Shown: positions 1 through 8,582, counted from the stretch's first letter. The stretch is 56,663 nt of DNA from Planctomycetaceae bacterium (GCA_002722955.1 PBMZ01000097.1:1-56663); one strand, 5' to 3'. Translations and numbers: made by a program. Notes: generated from the letters alone by a model not told the origin.

Positions 1-566
1 CCGCGGCCTCGGAAAACTTGACCAGACCTCAGTGAGTCCAGGCGAGCCAACAAGCGATTGGGCCCGTAAATGCCGGCAAGTCGTAAGCAGACACTCGACG
101 GAATCGCTCCGCTGTTCACATGCTGGGACAAGATGTGTTCGGCTTCGAGGCAAATCTGGCCGCCTTCGGTCGTCGGGGCGGTCGCGGAATCCTCGTCGAC
201 CCAGCTTCCGTCAGCTTGGCCGTAGACGCTGGTGCTGGAGATGTAGATCACGCGCGGCACCTTGGGGCTCTGAGCGATACTGCCGAGCACGTTGTCTAAG
301 CCGTTGACGTAGACCTCGCGCTTCGATGGCGAGGCCAAGCGATCATAGCCAACGGAATACAAAAGCGTGTCAGCAGCGGGCAGTTGGCTTAAGCTACTCG
401 CGTCCAGCACGTCGCCAATTAACGATTCGATGCCACCAGCGGAAAGTTCGGCTGCGTTTTCCTTTGATCGCGTCAAAGCCACAACGCGATGCCCTTCCGC
501 GACCCATCGCTTGGCCACTCGGCGACCTAGATAACCACAGCCGATAATGAGCTTCGTCTCGCTCAC
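1..566 (-). CDS. NAD-dependent epimerase/dehydratase family protein (partial, C-terminus outside window)
   Basis: This is an extended short-chain dehydrogenase-like protein, read from a GTG start at 566 to the window edge (188 complete codons). Translation gives a Rossmann nucleotide-binding loop near the N-terminus (GCGYLGRRV, about residues 9-17) and, after about 105 residues, the strand that carries the active-site Ser/Thr (ISSTSVYG), as in UDP-sugar epimerases and the YeeZ-like NAD(P)-binding group. The expected YxxxK comes later, but here the aligned region reads ICLEAEHIL, so the Tyr may be missing; many YeeZ-like members are similarly atypical. The GTG start overlaps the stop of the upstream gene as GTGA, so the two are probably translationally coupled. 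Substrate unknown. The family is clear, the specific activity is not. Confidence 0.82.
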   Translation of the reverse strand, partial: MSETKLIIGCGYLGRRVAKRWVAEGHRVVALTRSKENAAELSAGGIESLIGDVLDASSLSQLPAADTLLYSVGYDRLASPSKREVYVNGLDNVLGSIAQSPKVPRVIYISSTSVYGQADGSWVDEDSATAPTTEGGQICLEAEHILSQHVNSGAIPSSVCLRLAGIYGPNRLLARLDSLRSGQVFRGR

Positions 567-1306
567 TTGGTTGATATCGCTTGAGACAGCGGCCGCAAAA
601 CCTGATCGATCACGTGTCGATCCAAGAGTTCCTCGCAGCGCTCAATCAACGTCTCCAACGTGTCTTCAAACGTTGTTGCACTGTCCAAGCTGCCGTATTG
701 TCGGACAGTGAAGTAAACGCTGATTTGCTCTTCGGGGAAGTCGCCACGACGTACTTGGTACGCGTTCGTGCGAGTTTCGATCATCAACCGAGCCTGCATG
801 CGGCACGAGTCCTCAAGGCTCATGGTCATGGATGGCTCGTAGTTCAGAACTTGAGCACCCGGTACATCCAGCAGACTTTCCATCGCGCTGTTTGTTCCGA
901 GTGCCTCGGCGACCAATGCGTCGTGGTTGCCTCGGTAAGAAAAATCGAAACCCATCATGTAGTCGAGAGCCTCGCAATCAAGCGGGCTGACGGAAAGCAT
1001 ATACGGGATCAACTCCAAGACAAGCCGATGCTGGTTGTAGGCCTCTTCCAAATCCGCGGGATTCAGATATCCGCTGCAAATTCGACGCGGCTCGAGCGAG
1101 AGCCATCGCTGGTGACCTTGATCCTTATCCTCTTCCAGAACAAAGTCACCGTTATCACGCGTATAGAAGTTCCGCATCGAAGGATAGCTCTTCTGCACCC
1201 GCTCGAAAAAACCGAGCACGGTGTCGCGACCATTCGGCAACTGCATCTCAGTATTCAGATTTAAGTTGCTGTAGAAATCGTCTCCGAAGGAACCGTAAGC
1301 GTGCAT
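563..1306 (-). CDS. Conserved hypothetical protein (unknown function)
   Basis: A 247-residue soluble protein with no signal peptide or membrane segment. I do not recognise a named domain. It is acidic, begins MHAYGSFGDD, and has a compositionally normal globular sequence with alternating strands and helices. I chose ATG 1306 over the longer start at 1354 because AAGGGA lies about 7 bases before 1306 and the extra 16 residues look like untranslated leader. The stop at 563 overlaps the GTG of the epimerase-like gene by 4 bases, so the two form an operon and probably act together. Possible roles cannot be separated from sequence alone. Confidence 0.7.
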   Translation of the reverse strand: MHAYGSFGDDFYSNLNLNTEMQLPNGRDTVLGFFERVQKSYPSMRNFYTRDNGDFVLEEDKDQGHQRWLSLEPRRICSGYLNPADLEEAYNQHRLVLELIPYMLSVSPLDCEALDYMMGFDFSYRGNHDALVAEALGTNSAMESLLDVPGAQVLNYEPSMTMSLEDSCRMQARLMIETRTNAYQVRRGDFPEEQISVYFTVRQYGSLDSATTFEDTLETLIERCEELLDRHVIDQVLRPLSQAISTK

Positions 1307-1682
1307 GTCTATTCCCTTAGTTCTGTTGCGAGTCAAAGTCTTCTGCCCAATCAAGACCCAGCCGCGGCGATGTTATCGGCGCCATCACACTGACGAAAGT
1401 GATTCCCTGGAATTCTCAAACTAAAGAATTCCCACGCTCCGCCGTTTGTTCTGGGAAAGAGTCCAGAACAAGCAACGGATGGCTGCGCAAGGAAGATTCG
1501 AGAACCGCTGCTCTCGAACCTCACAATCAAATGCAAACCGCAGAGCTTCATTGTATAACTGCGATTGCTCGCGGTCAAAGTTTGAATTTTGGAGTGCCCT
1601 AGTTTGGTAGAAGATGTCCGGCTTTTGCGAAAAACCGGGCATCTGAAAACGCGATCACGGCACTTAGAATTTTGGAGTGTCT
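1307..1682. other. Intergenic region with small palindromes
   Basis: This divergent gap lies between the unknown protein and the methyltransferase. No convincing gene is present. It holds an 8-bp perfect inverted repeat around GGAATTCT (1409-1432, loop 8) and a 6-bp one around TTCTGG/CCAGAA (1449-1468). Both lie where promoters or operators for the two divergent genes should be, but I cannot assign a regulator. Confidence 0.4.
1612..1644. repeat. Stem-loop upstream of methyltransferase gene
   Basis: The arms AGATGTCCGG and CCGGGCATCT pair over 9 of 10 positions around an A/T-rich 13-base loop. It ends about 38 bases before the ATG at 1683. No U-tract follows on the plus strand. It may be a leader hairpin or part of a divergent control region. 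Confidence 0.35.
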
Positions 1683-2198
1683 ATGCAACTCGCAATCTTT
1701 CCAACGCAATTAGGTTGGTTCGGCCTATTGGGCGAGGACCAAAAAGTTTCTTGCATTCGAATTGGACACATTTCCGCAGACGGGGTTCGTGATTCGATCG
1801 CCGCGAAATGTGAGGATATCATTGCGGGTCGTTCAGTCGAAGAATCCGATTGGTTCCCCGACTTGCGGCGGCGGCTTGTCGAGTTCACCGCTGGAATCCC
1901 GCAAACGTTTCATGATATCAAACTGTCGAGTTGCTCGGAGACTGCGTTCCAGGGAAAGGTCGTGCATGCGACTCGCAACATCCCGTACGGCGAAACGCGT
2001 TCCTATTCCGAGATCGCCGAAGCTGCGGGCTCTCCGAAGGCAGCACGAGCAGTCGGTTCGGTCATGCGCATTAACTGCTTTCCTGTCGTCGTGCCATGCC
2101 ATCGAGTTGTTCGGGCCGGCGGGCTTGGCGGCTTCAGTGCTCCGGGTGGGATTGATCTAAAAGAACGCATGCTTGAGTTGGAACGAAGCAGCGCGTAG
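1683..2198 (+). CDS. ogt: Methylated-DNA--[protein]-cysteine S-methyltransferase
   Basis: This is a suicide DNA-repair protein that transfers alkyl groups from O6-alkylguanine to its own cysteine. The 171-residue protein has the active-site signature VPCHRVV at residues 137-143 (acceptor C139, with H140 and R141). The helix-turn-helix DNA-binding region precedes it (YGETRSYSEIA, about 102-112), and R122 of RAVGS matches the arginine finger. The Asn upstream of the active site is present as NCFPVVVPC. Length fits the Ogt/Ada C-terminal class, with a short N-terminal domain before it. ATG 1683 is preferred over GTG 1677 because TTGGAG lies directly upstream with 5-base spacing. It stands alone as a single-gene unit. 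Confidence 0.93.
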   Translation: MQLAIFPTQLGWFGLLGEDQKVSCIRIGHISADGVRDSIAAKCEDIIAGRSVEESDWFPDLRRRLVEFTAGIPQTFHDIKLSSCSETAFQGKVVHATRNIPYGETRSYSEIAEAAGSPKAARAVGSVMRINCFPVVVPCHRVVRAGGLGGFSAPGGIDLKERMLELERSSA

Positions 2199-2207
2199 GT
2201 TTGAATT

Positions 2208-2390
2208 GAATAGCGATTGATGATAGGTGATTCTTGATTTTCGAATTGAAGAAAGATTGTTGGCGCGATTTGCCAGAGTTCAATTCACGACGTGAACTTC
2301 GCTAGAAACCCCAATAAGATTAGGAATTCTCGCGATTCATCCTTCTCTTCAATTCAAAAATCAAGAATCACCTATCATCAATCGCTATTC
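2208..2390. repeat. 183-bp element with 44-bp terminal inverted repeats
   Basis: The left arm (2208-2251) and right arm (2347-2390) are reverse complements over 44 bases with one mismatch; both outer ends begin GAATAGCGATTGATG when read inward. The ~95-base interior has no ORF of note but contains a short perfect palindrome TTCACG-A-CGTGAA (2284-2296). It lies between the end of the methyltransferase gene and DUF2617. The form suits a miniature inverted-repeat element or a very large hairpin; I saw no obvious target-site duplication. Confidence 0.75.
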
Positions 2391-2599
2391 AAAACCGGTC
2401 GCTGTCATCGATGCTGGCTTGGCTCTGGCGTTCACCTTCGTCCGATTGCAAGCCCAAATGAAGCGAATTTCCGACTTGTACCGATTCCCACATTTGCAAC
2501 GAATGGAACCTTTCATCTGGTTCCACCACGTGCCTAAAATGGTTATCGTCAGACACAACTGTTAAGCATCGCTGGGTCCTGAGTGCGTGGATTTTCATA

Positions 2600-3145
2600 A
2601 TGAGTGTCAGTTTTCTTCGACCAAATGCGACCGAGTTGGTCTTCCATCTCTACGGCCGTTCCATCCATCCTGAGCTATTCGATATCCACGCTGAAAAGAG
2701 CATCGAACAACCAGAATACTCGGCCAATGTGCGGATTTGTCAAGCGGGACATGTCGTCTCATTTACGTCCGGCGGCGAGACAGTGACGGAAGTCACCGCC
2801 GCTCGCCGCCACCCACTGCCTCAACGAAAACGTGTCTTGGAAAAGAAGCTTCGCGGAAGTCGTGACGAGTCGATCGAGCTCGACCATGGTCTGACTTACC
2901 ATATCAGTTATCAGCTCGAACAGCTTGATCCGGAAGTCTTTCTTAACTTCAACGAAGAGTTACTGATGGACAGCCGCCGAGCTGATTTGGCTCACCGCTT
3001 TCCTGGCGGCAACCGATTGGCTCCATCACCGATCAGCATCATCCAGACGGATGTCTGGCCACACAGTTTGCTGATCCACGCATTTCACACCTACCCCGAT
3101 AGCTGCGCACTGGTCAAAACCCAGTCTCTGTTCGAGCTTCAGTAG
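2600..3145 (+). CDS. DUF2617 family protein
   Basis: The 181-residue soluble protein resembles the planctomycete DUF2617 family through the opening with LVFHLYGRSIHPELF (residues 13-27), the central segment with HPLPQ, and the C-terminal HAFHTYPDS then VKTQSLFEL. Function is unknown in the family. There is no signal peptide. The ATG at 2600 has only a weak upstream Shine-Dalgarno match. It follows the 183-bp repeat element and is followed by a repeat-filled gap, so it appears monocistronic. The identification rests on recalled family resemblance, so the name is firm but nothing can be said of the activity. Confidence 0.75.
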   Translation: MSVSFLRPNATELVFHLYGRSIHPELFDIHAEKSIEQPEYSANVRICQAGHVVSFTSGGETVTEVTAARRHPLPQRKRVLEKKLRGSRDESIELDHGLTYHISYQLEQLDPEVFLNFNEELLMDSRRADLAHRFPGGNRLAPSPISIIQTDVWPHSLLIHAFHTYPDSCALVKTQSLFELQ

Positions 3146-3216
3146 CGACTGAAATTGCAGCATTTCCCGCCCATCGGCTATCATGGCGGAGCGGTTTACG
3201 GTGCAGTGGCATCTTC

Positions 3217-3314
3217 GTTTAACGCCCAACCGAAAGCGCCGGCAACAAAAAGGCATCGTGCACCATTGACAATGCAACGTTCTTGGTCGCTGGCGCCTTT
3301 GGTTCAGCGTTAAG
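3217..3314. repeat. Degenerate palindromic repeat, TTTAACGCC family
   Basis: The left unit GTTTAACGCCCAACCG (from 3217) and the right unit, whose reverse complement reads CTTAACGCTGAACCAAAG (ending 3314), pair imperfectly around a ~44-base spacer. They resemble the better preserved copies at 18425-18494 and 47417-47467. It lies downstream of the DUF2617 gene. Confidence 0.55.
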
Positions 3315-3396
3315 GATCGCGGAAAGAATTATACCCGTGTTTAAAATCCGCCATTCGACCTCGAACGAATATTGTTCGAGGTCTTGTGGCAGTCTT

Positions 3397-3691
3397 TACC
3401 CCGAAGGGATTCAACAACATAGCCCAGGATAAGGAGAAGCGAGCTTCGCGAACTTCGACGCCACCCTGGGCAAGGAATGCCAACCATCGCTTTCACGTGT
3501 AGTCCCTCAGTGTGCCTCTCTCTCTCGCCAAGTAGACTTTATCCAATGGAAAACGGAAGACGGCAAGAGAGAGGCACACTGAGGGACGTTGGGGAAGATG
3601 AACTGAGCCAACTCAACCCAGGGTGGCGGTGAAGTTCGTTTTACTCACTTCACCGCCACTCTGGACTATGCTGTCGAACGCCTTCGGGGTA
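3397..3691. repeat. Nested inverted-repeat block upstream of dsbD
   Basis: Two diverged ~75-base units face each other. The left one runs 3397-3470, from TACCCCGAAGG to GCCACCCTGGG; the right one runs 3616-3691 and is its reverse complement with several mismatches. Between them lies a second strong inverted repeat, 3503-3530 against 3563-3588, whose arms carry GTCCCTCAGTGTGCCTCTCT. The interval has no credible gene. Nesting of one palindrome in another suggests successive insertions or one complex hairpin element. Confidence 0.7.
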
Positions 3692-3920
3692 AAAATCAAC
3701 TCCATGCAACTCAGGCAACGAACAATGCTTGATATAAATACCGGTTTAATTCCTTCCTCGATCCTTAACGAGCGCTCGCTCGGTCTGAGGAACCCAAACG
3801 AAAATCTCGATTTCGATCCCCAATCAGTGCCCCCCTTACAGACACCCGCCTCCAAATCCCCGATAATATGGATACGCTACCGCAAAGCACTCCTATGTCG
3901 GACACCAGAGGATTGACATA

Positions 3921-6536
3921 ATGCTCGCCCGATTCTTTCTTCGAAGCCATTTGGCCATCGCTGTAACCGCGTTGATTTTCGTCACGCCTTACTCGTCGGC
4001 ACCCGCACAGAAGCTCGACATCTTCAAACTTGGCGGCTCCCAACCAGCGTTGAACGAGGCCGAAGTCACAGCGAAGGTCCAAGAGAAAACGGTCAATGCC
4101 GGTGAAAAAGTCACGGTCGCGGTCACCATTGTCGTCCCCGAACGAAGCTGGACGTACTCGACAGATCCCGCGTTTGGTGGCCGAACTCGAATTCGAATTG
4201 AAGATAACGCTGGCCTTGCCACGGATTACTACGAACCCACGAAGAGTGCTCGACAGGCCGAGCGGCAAAAAGAGGAAACTGCCAAAGTCGTCGATCCGGC
4301 ACTTGTCAAAGCCGACCATCCACCGAAGTTGGTGAAAGACCAATTCCTGGGCGAATTGCAAAAGTATCCGGACATGGTGACGTGGACCTTTCCTTTGACC
4401 ATTGCGAAGGCAACGCCCACTGGTGAATTGAAGATCAAAGGCATCCTCGATTATCAGATCTGCGACGATCGCAGTTGCCGTCAAATCAAAACGCCATTCG
4501 AAGTCGTCGCGCAAGTGAAAGCGAACTCGACAGCGGCTGAACCGGTCGCCGAAGTGCAACCAACTTTTGAATTCACAAAAGAGGTTAAGAAGAAGCCTGG
4601 CCCTGTCACGGTGTTGGCAAAGTTGGCCCCCGCTGACTTTCAAGTGGGTGATACTGTCGAACTGACGGTCTCGTTGAATATTGCTGAAGATTGGCACGTC
4701 TATTCGATCACTCAAGAGCCTGGCAATGCAGCAACGGCAACCAGCATCAACTTGTCAACAATAAAAGGACTGAAGCCGCAAGACGAAGGTTTTACACCAT
4801 CGGTAGCCCCCGAAAAGAAAGACGTCGAGGGTGTCAACGAAACTTACCATCAAGAAATTCACCACGGAGAGATCTCGTGGGTGGCAAAGTTTGAAGCGAC
4901 CGAACCAAGTGTTGCAATCGATGGCAAGATCACCTATCAGGCTTGCAAGAACGATTCGTTTTGTCTGATCCCAACAACGATCAAGTTCCCACTTTCTGCA
5001 GGTGTCGCGGGCACAGGCTCATCGCCAGTCGGTGTCGAGCAACCGATCGCAAATAATGATTCACCAGAATCGAGTACCTCACCCGGAAACATCGAGGAAG
5101 CGAACGCATCGGAAGACGTGACGTCGCAGGGCTTGCTTCCGTTCTTGGTGTTGGCCTTCACATCGGGATTCTTGGCTCTGTTGACGCCCTGTGTCTTTCC
5201 CATGATTCCGATCACGGTCAGCTTTTTCTTGAAGCAGGCCGAAAGCAAGACTCACCGTCCCGTCTTCACGGCGACTGTTTATTGCCTGGGGATCATCTGC
5301 ACATTCACTGTGCTCGGTCTCTTGATGGCGGCGGTGTTCGGAGCGTCGTCGTTAACCTCGCTGGTCAACAACCTGTGGTTGAACTTGGCGATCGCCGCCG
5401 TTCTGCTGTTCTTCGGCGCGAATTTGCTGGGCATGTTCGAGATTCGAGTTCCCAGTTGGTTGCTGACTTGGTCATCCGGTAAAGAGAGCCAAGGCGGCAT
5501 CGTTGGTGTCTTGTTCATGGCGTTCACATTCACGCTGGTCTCGTTCACATGTACGTTTGCCTTTGCGGGATTGTTGCTGGTGATGGCCGCTAATGGAGAT
5601 TTCTTCTGGCCGATTTTGGGAATGCTTGCCTTCTCGACAGCGTTTGCCTTGCCGTTCTTCTTCTTGGCGTTGTTCCCGAGCTTCTTGACCAAGCTTCCCA
5701 AGAGCGGCGGTTGGATGAACAACGTCAAAGTCACGATGGGAATGGTCGAGATTGCGGCGGCTTTCAAGTTCCTGAGCGTTGCCGACATCGCCCTGTTCCG
5801 AGTCGCCATGTTACTAGATTTCGCCAGCGTCATCATCGCCTGGATCGTGATTGCTGCCTGCACAGGAATGTATCTGCTTGGCATCTTCCGAACACCTCAT
5901 GATACGCCCACAGACAGCATCTCGGTGACTCGCTTAGGTTTTGCGATGTGCTTCTTTGGCTTGGCAGGTTACTTGACGACAGGCTTGTTCGCCCCTGAAA
6001 AAACAACTGGCGCCATCTGGCAAAACATTGCCGCCTTCGCGCCGCCAATCATCAAAGGCGGTGACGATGTCGATGTTGGACCGGTCTTGGAGCATGAAGG
6101 GCTGAAGTACGCACTGGACCGCAACCAAGCCATTCAATTCGCCAAACAAAATAACCGACCGATGCTATACGATTTCACGGGTGTCAACTGTGTAAATTGT
6201 CGCAAGATGGAGCAACTGATCGCACACGACGATCCCATTCGCGATCGATTAACGGATGTCGTCCTTGTTGCCATTTACGTCGACATCATGCCTCAGATTA
6301 TCAGCGGCGACTCGGCTTATGATTTGCTGGAAGAGAACCAAGCGTTACAACGCGAGTGGTTCGGCGACATTACTATGCCATCGTATGCAATCGTCACGCC
6401 GGATGGAGAAACCCGGCTTTCCGAATTCAAAGGCTACCCACAGCAACGATCAGACTTCGTCGACTTTTTGGACAAGGGTCTGAATCGATGGCGTGAACTG
6501 AAAAGCTCACCCGATGCCCAATTGACTAGTCGCTAG
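3921..6536 (+). CDS. dsbD: Protein-disulfide reductase, DsbD type
   Basis: This protein carries reducing power from cytoplasmic thioredoxin across the membrane to extracytoplasmic cysteines, for protein repair or cytochrome c maturation. The 871 residues start with a signal peptide ending near PYSSAPA. Two DsbD-alpha-like beta domains follow, each with a cysteine pair (C181/C186 and C342/C348). A multi-helix transporter domain runs about residues 405-680 with the TPCVFPMIP motif near 424, and a C-terminal thioredoxin domain has CVNC at 757-760. Having two N-terminal domains makes it longer than the Escherichia coli protein (about 565). AGAGGA lies 8 bases before the ATG. The last 30 bases overlap the convergent rsmD gene. 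The many CxxCH proteins in this window are plausible clients (inference). Confidence 0.92.
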   Translation: MLARFFLRSHLAIAVTALIFVTPYSSAPAQKLDIFKLGGSQPALNEAEVTAKVQEKTVNAGEKVTVAVTIVVPERSWTYSTDPAFGGRTRIRIEDNAGLATDYYEPTKSARQAERQKEETAKVVDPALVKADHPPKLVKDQFLGELQKYPDMVTWTFPLTIAKATPTGELKIKGILDYQICDDRSCRQIKTPFEVVAQVKANSTAAEPVAEVQPTFEFTKEVKKKPGPVTVLAKLAPADFQVGDTVELTVSLNIAEDWHVYSITQEPGNAATATSINLSTIKGLKPQDEGFTPSVAPEKKDVEGVNETYHQEIHHGEISWVAKFEATEPSVAIDGKITYQACKNDSFCLIPTTIKFPLSAGVAGTGSSPVGVEQPIANNDSPESSTSPGNIEEANASEDVTSQGLLPFLVLAFTSGFLALLTPCVFPMIPITVSFFLKQAESKTHRPVFTATVYCLGIICTFTVLGLLMAAVFGASSLTSLVNNLWLNLAIAAVLLFFGANLLGMFEIRVPSWLLTWSSGKESQGGIVGVLFMAFTFTLVSFTCTFAFAGLLLVMAANGDFFWPILGMLAFSTAFALPFFFLALFPSFLTKLPKSGGWMNNVKVTMGMVEIAAAFKFLSVADIALFRVAMLLDFASVIIAWIVIAACTGMYLLGIFRTPHDTPTDSISVTRLGFAMCFFGLAGYLTTGLFAPEKTTGAIWQNIAAFAPPIIKGGDDVDVGPVLEHEGLKYALDRNQAIQFAKQNNRPMLYDFTGVNCVNCRKMEQLIAHDDPIRDRLTDVVLVAIYVDIMPQIISGDSAYDLLEENQALQREWFGDITMPSYAIVTPDGETRLSEFKGYPQQRSDFVDFLDKGLNRWRELKSSPDAQLTSR

Positions 6537-7136
6537 CTCATCGGCTGATTCCGATTCGACCTTCGACTTGTGGTAGAGGTAGAGCGTCATCGTCGATATG
6601 TACAGATGTCGCCTTAACTCCCAACACTCGGGCATTTCGAATTTCGAGTGCTCCGGTGTTCGCAGCACCAGCAACACATCGTCGGTGGTGACGGTTTCTT
6701 TGGCAAGTCGTGTTAGGCTGCGATAAATCTCTTGCTTCGGTCGCAAGTCCTGGATCATGCGATAGGGCGGGTCGAAAAAGACCAAGCTATATGGAAACAA
6801 TGTTTCCGGCGTCTTTGGACGAAACGACGTCTTCAAAATATCTGCCCGCCAACAGAGGTGCGGTTCCTCGACCCCGATCGCTTCGACATTGCGTCTAAGT
6901 AGCTCGTGCGCTTTACGATCCTGCTCGATGAATACAACGCTGCTACTGCCTCGGCTGATGGCTTCGAGCCCGAGCGAACCAGTACCAGAAAAGGCGTCTA
7001 AGACGCACCGATCGCGCACCTCGAAGCGAATGTGTTCGAACAAGTATTCTTTCGCTCGATCAGTAATCGGTCGCGTTGTGCGTCCCGAATTCGATAGCAG
7101 TTTGCGGCGGCGATATTTGCCAGAAATGATGCGCAC
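6507..7136 (-). CDS. rsmD: 16S rRNA (guanine(966)-N(2))-methyltransferase
   Basis: An S-adenosylmethionine-dependent methyltransferase that modifies G966 of 16S rRNA during small-subunit assembly. The 209-residue protein opens with MRIISGKYRRRKL and then RPITDRAKE, as in RsmD. It has the SAM loop DAFSGTGSLGLEA (47-59) and the catalytic DPPY at 122-125. Length is close to the family norm of about 190-200, with a polar C-terminal tail. That tail lies inside the overlap with the convergent dsbD gene (30 bases). It is the last gene of a minus-strand run after the receiver and FHA genes, 91 bases from the FHA stop, so co-transcription is possible but not certain. Confidence 0.9.
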   Translation of the reverse strand: MRIISGKYRRRKLLSNSGRTTRPITDRAKEYLFEHIRFEVRDRCVLDAFSGTGSLGLEAISRGSSSVVFIEQDRKAHELLRRNVEAIGVEEPHLCWRADILKTSFRPKTPETLFPYSLVFFDPPYRMIQDLRPKQEIYRSLTRLAKETVTTDDVLLVLRTPEHSKFEMPECWELRRHLYISTMTLYLYHKSKVESESADELATSQLGIG

Positions 7137-7162
7137 GCTTAGTGAGTCCTAGAGGTCAAGGG

Positions 7163-7179
7163 GCGCTGTCTGTCAGCGC
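7163..7179. terminator. Short GC-rich hairpin after the FHA gene
   Basis: GCGCTG and CAGCGC pair perfectly around a 5-base loop in the 91-base gap between the FHA stop and the rsmD start. There is no clear T-run, so it may be a weak terminator or attenuator that separates rsmD from the signalling genes, or a chance palindrome. Confidence 0.3.
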
Positions 7180-7227
7180 GAGTCCAATCTTCGATTACCA
7201 ACTAACATACAGCCAACAGCCGCGTAT

Positions 7228-7776
7228 TCAACTGTGTAAGTCGGACTTATTTTGCTCGAGCTGCTCGAAGTGACGTCGAATGATATCGCGTCCTTCTTCG
7301 GCTACAGAGCTGAACTTGCTGGCTCGTTTTAAACGAACGGACTCTTCATTGGCGGCTTGAATTGCCGCGTAGGCAGGCGAGTCCTTGCGAATGATGGTGG
7401 TTGCCCCGGAATTCGACTCCTCAGGCCCGCCAAGCCAGTCGGCGATGTCATCATCACTAACGTTTTCAGAGTTTGGCTTTTTCTCAAGACCGGCAACTTG
7501 AAACAGCATCGGCCCGATCTGAATCGTGTCTCCATGATCAAGCTCGACTTCTTCGCTGATCGGGACATCGTTGACCAGCGTACCGTTGCTGCTGCCCAGA
7601 TCTCGCAACCACAAGCCTTCTGTTGTGGAGCGGAAGACGCAATGTTTGCGGCTAATCTCGTCCGTCGCCAACTTAATCTGACAGCCCTCATCACGTCCGA
7701 CGATGACTTCGGAGTTAGGCAGATTGAGCTTCTTGCCTTTGAGCTTACCAGTTTGAATGATGAGCGACGCTGACAT
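7228..7776 (-). CDS. FHA domain-containing protein
   Basis: Forkhead-associated domains bind phosphothreonine peptides. The 182-residue protein carries one such domain at about residues 5-97, with the defining residues visible: G27-R28, S42-R43-K44-H45 and N64-G65 (SSNGTLVND). The C-terminal 80 residues are charged and probably helical, with no second domain recognised. ATG 7776 is chosen over the TTG at 7800 because it gives the normal FHA start. It follows the receiver-protein gene by 46 bases on the same strand and is probably co-transcribed with it. The divergent kinase-like gene next door is the obvious candidate partner, but that gene lacks the catalytic Asp, so the source of any phosphothreonine is unclear. 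Confidence 0.9.
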   Translation of the reverse strand: MSASLIIQTGKLKGKKLNLPNSEVIVGRDEGCQIKLATDEISRKHCVFRSTTEGLWLRDLGSSNGTLVNDVPISEEVELDHGDTIQIGPMLFQVAGLEKKPNSENVSDDDIADWLGGPEESNSGATTIIRKDSPAYAAIQAANEESVRLKRASKFSSVAEEGRDIIRRHFEQLEQNKSDLHS

Positions 7777-7822
7777 CCAATTAGCCCCGTTTGACCTCAA
7801 ACATCGTCAATTAAAAAACAAA

Positions 7823-8383
7823 CTACTCGTGCGGTGGAACGACCAATGGTTCCCCACAGTCTGGACAGGTTAATGTTCGCCCTCGATGCACGGGGCTTAC
7901 TTTAAACCGCTTCCCACAGCGGCAATTAAATCGAATTCGCCGCTCTTCCTTGGGCGTCGCGAGATGAGTCTTCTCCCAAACGGTCTGAGACACTTCACGA
8001 ACGGTTTCGATCAAGAGCTCGCCCTCGACCGGCTTCACCAAATACTCGTCCGCTCCCACACGACTTGCCAGGTTTCGGGAGTCTTCCATATCGATCGCCG
8101 TGACGATCAGAATTGGCACGGAATCGTTCGTCTGCTTCATTCGTTCACAGACTTCGAATCCGGTTTCGTTCGGCAAGATCAGCTCAAGGATGACAAAATC
8201 CGGCTTCCGCATCACGAAGATCGACTGTGCTTGCCCGCCGTCTCGAGCGACATAGACTTCGCAGCCTTTGGATTGGAGCAATGCTTTCGTTGAGTCCGCC
8301 GTTTCGACGTCGTCATCGACAAGCAATACCATATGAGGCAAGGTTTGTTCTCGCCCCACGTCTCCAATCATTCCGCTCGACAT
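7823..8383 (-). CDS. Receiver-domain protein with Asp-to-Glu substitution and C-terminal zinc ribbon
   Basis: The 186-residue protein has a CheY-like receiver domain at about residues 18-132, with the acidic pocket D23-D24-D25, the switch Thr T95 and the conserved Lys K117 (LVKP). The phospho-acceptor position reads VILELILP: the Asp is Glu, E67 (codon GAG, checked on the minus strand). A short linker leads to a zinc ribbon with C154, C156, C173 and C176 (CRCGKRF...CPDCGEP). There is no DNA-binding output domain. Asp-to-Glu changes in receivers often mimic the phosphorylated state, so it may be locked active or work by protein contact (inference). It precedes the FHA gene and is divergent from the kinase-like gene, with a 199-base shared upstream region. 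Confidence 0.9.
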   Translation of the reverse strand: MSSGMIGDVGREQTLPHMVLLVDDDVETADSTKALLQSKGCEVYVARDGGQAQSIFVMRKPDFVILELILPNETGFEVCERMKQTNDSVPILIVTAIDMEDSRNLASRVGADEYLVKPVEGELLIETVREVSQTVWEKTHLATPKEERRIRFNCRCGKRFKVSPVHRGRTLTCPDCGEPLVVPPHE

Positions 8384-8582
8384 TCAGGCAACCTCTCAAG
8401 CTGTCAAATCGACGCAAAACAACACTATAAGGGATACTATAAATCGCAAAATGAAGCAATCGCTTTTCGCGGCGCACATGCGTCATGTAGGCGTTTTGCG
8501 GCTTAACGCGATCTTGTGGGGTTGTTGACGATTTGAGATACTTCGCCCCGATTCTGCACTCAACGGTTCGCTGCTGGAAAGG

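Noticed and set aside
581..1264. 227-codon open frame on the plus strand
   Set aside because: It is antisense to the coupled gene at 563-1306, which has a good ribosome-binding site and a stop-start overlap with its neighbour.
3765..4715. 316-codon open frame on the minus strand
   Set aside because: It lies antisense to dsbD, whose domains are fully recognisable, and its translation is Arg/Phe/Asp-rich with no family resemblance.
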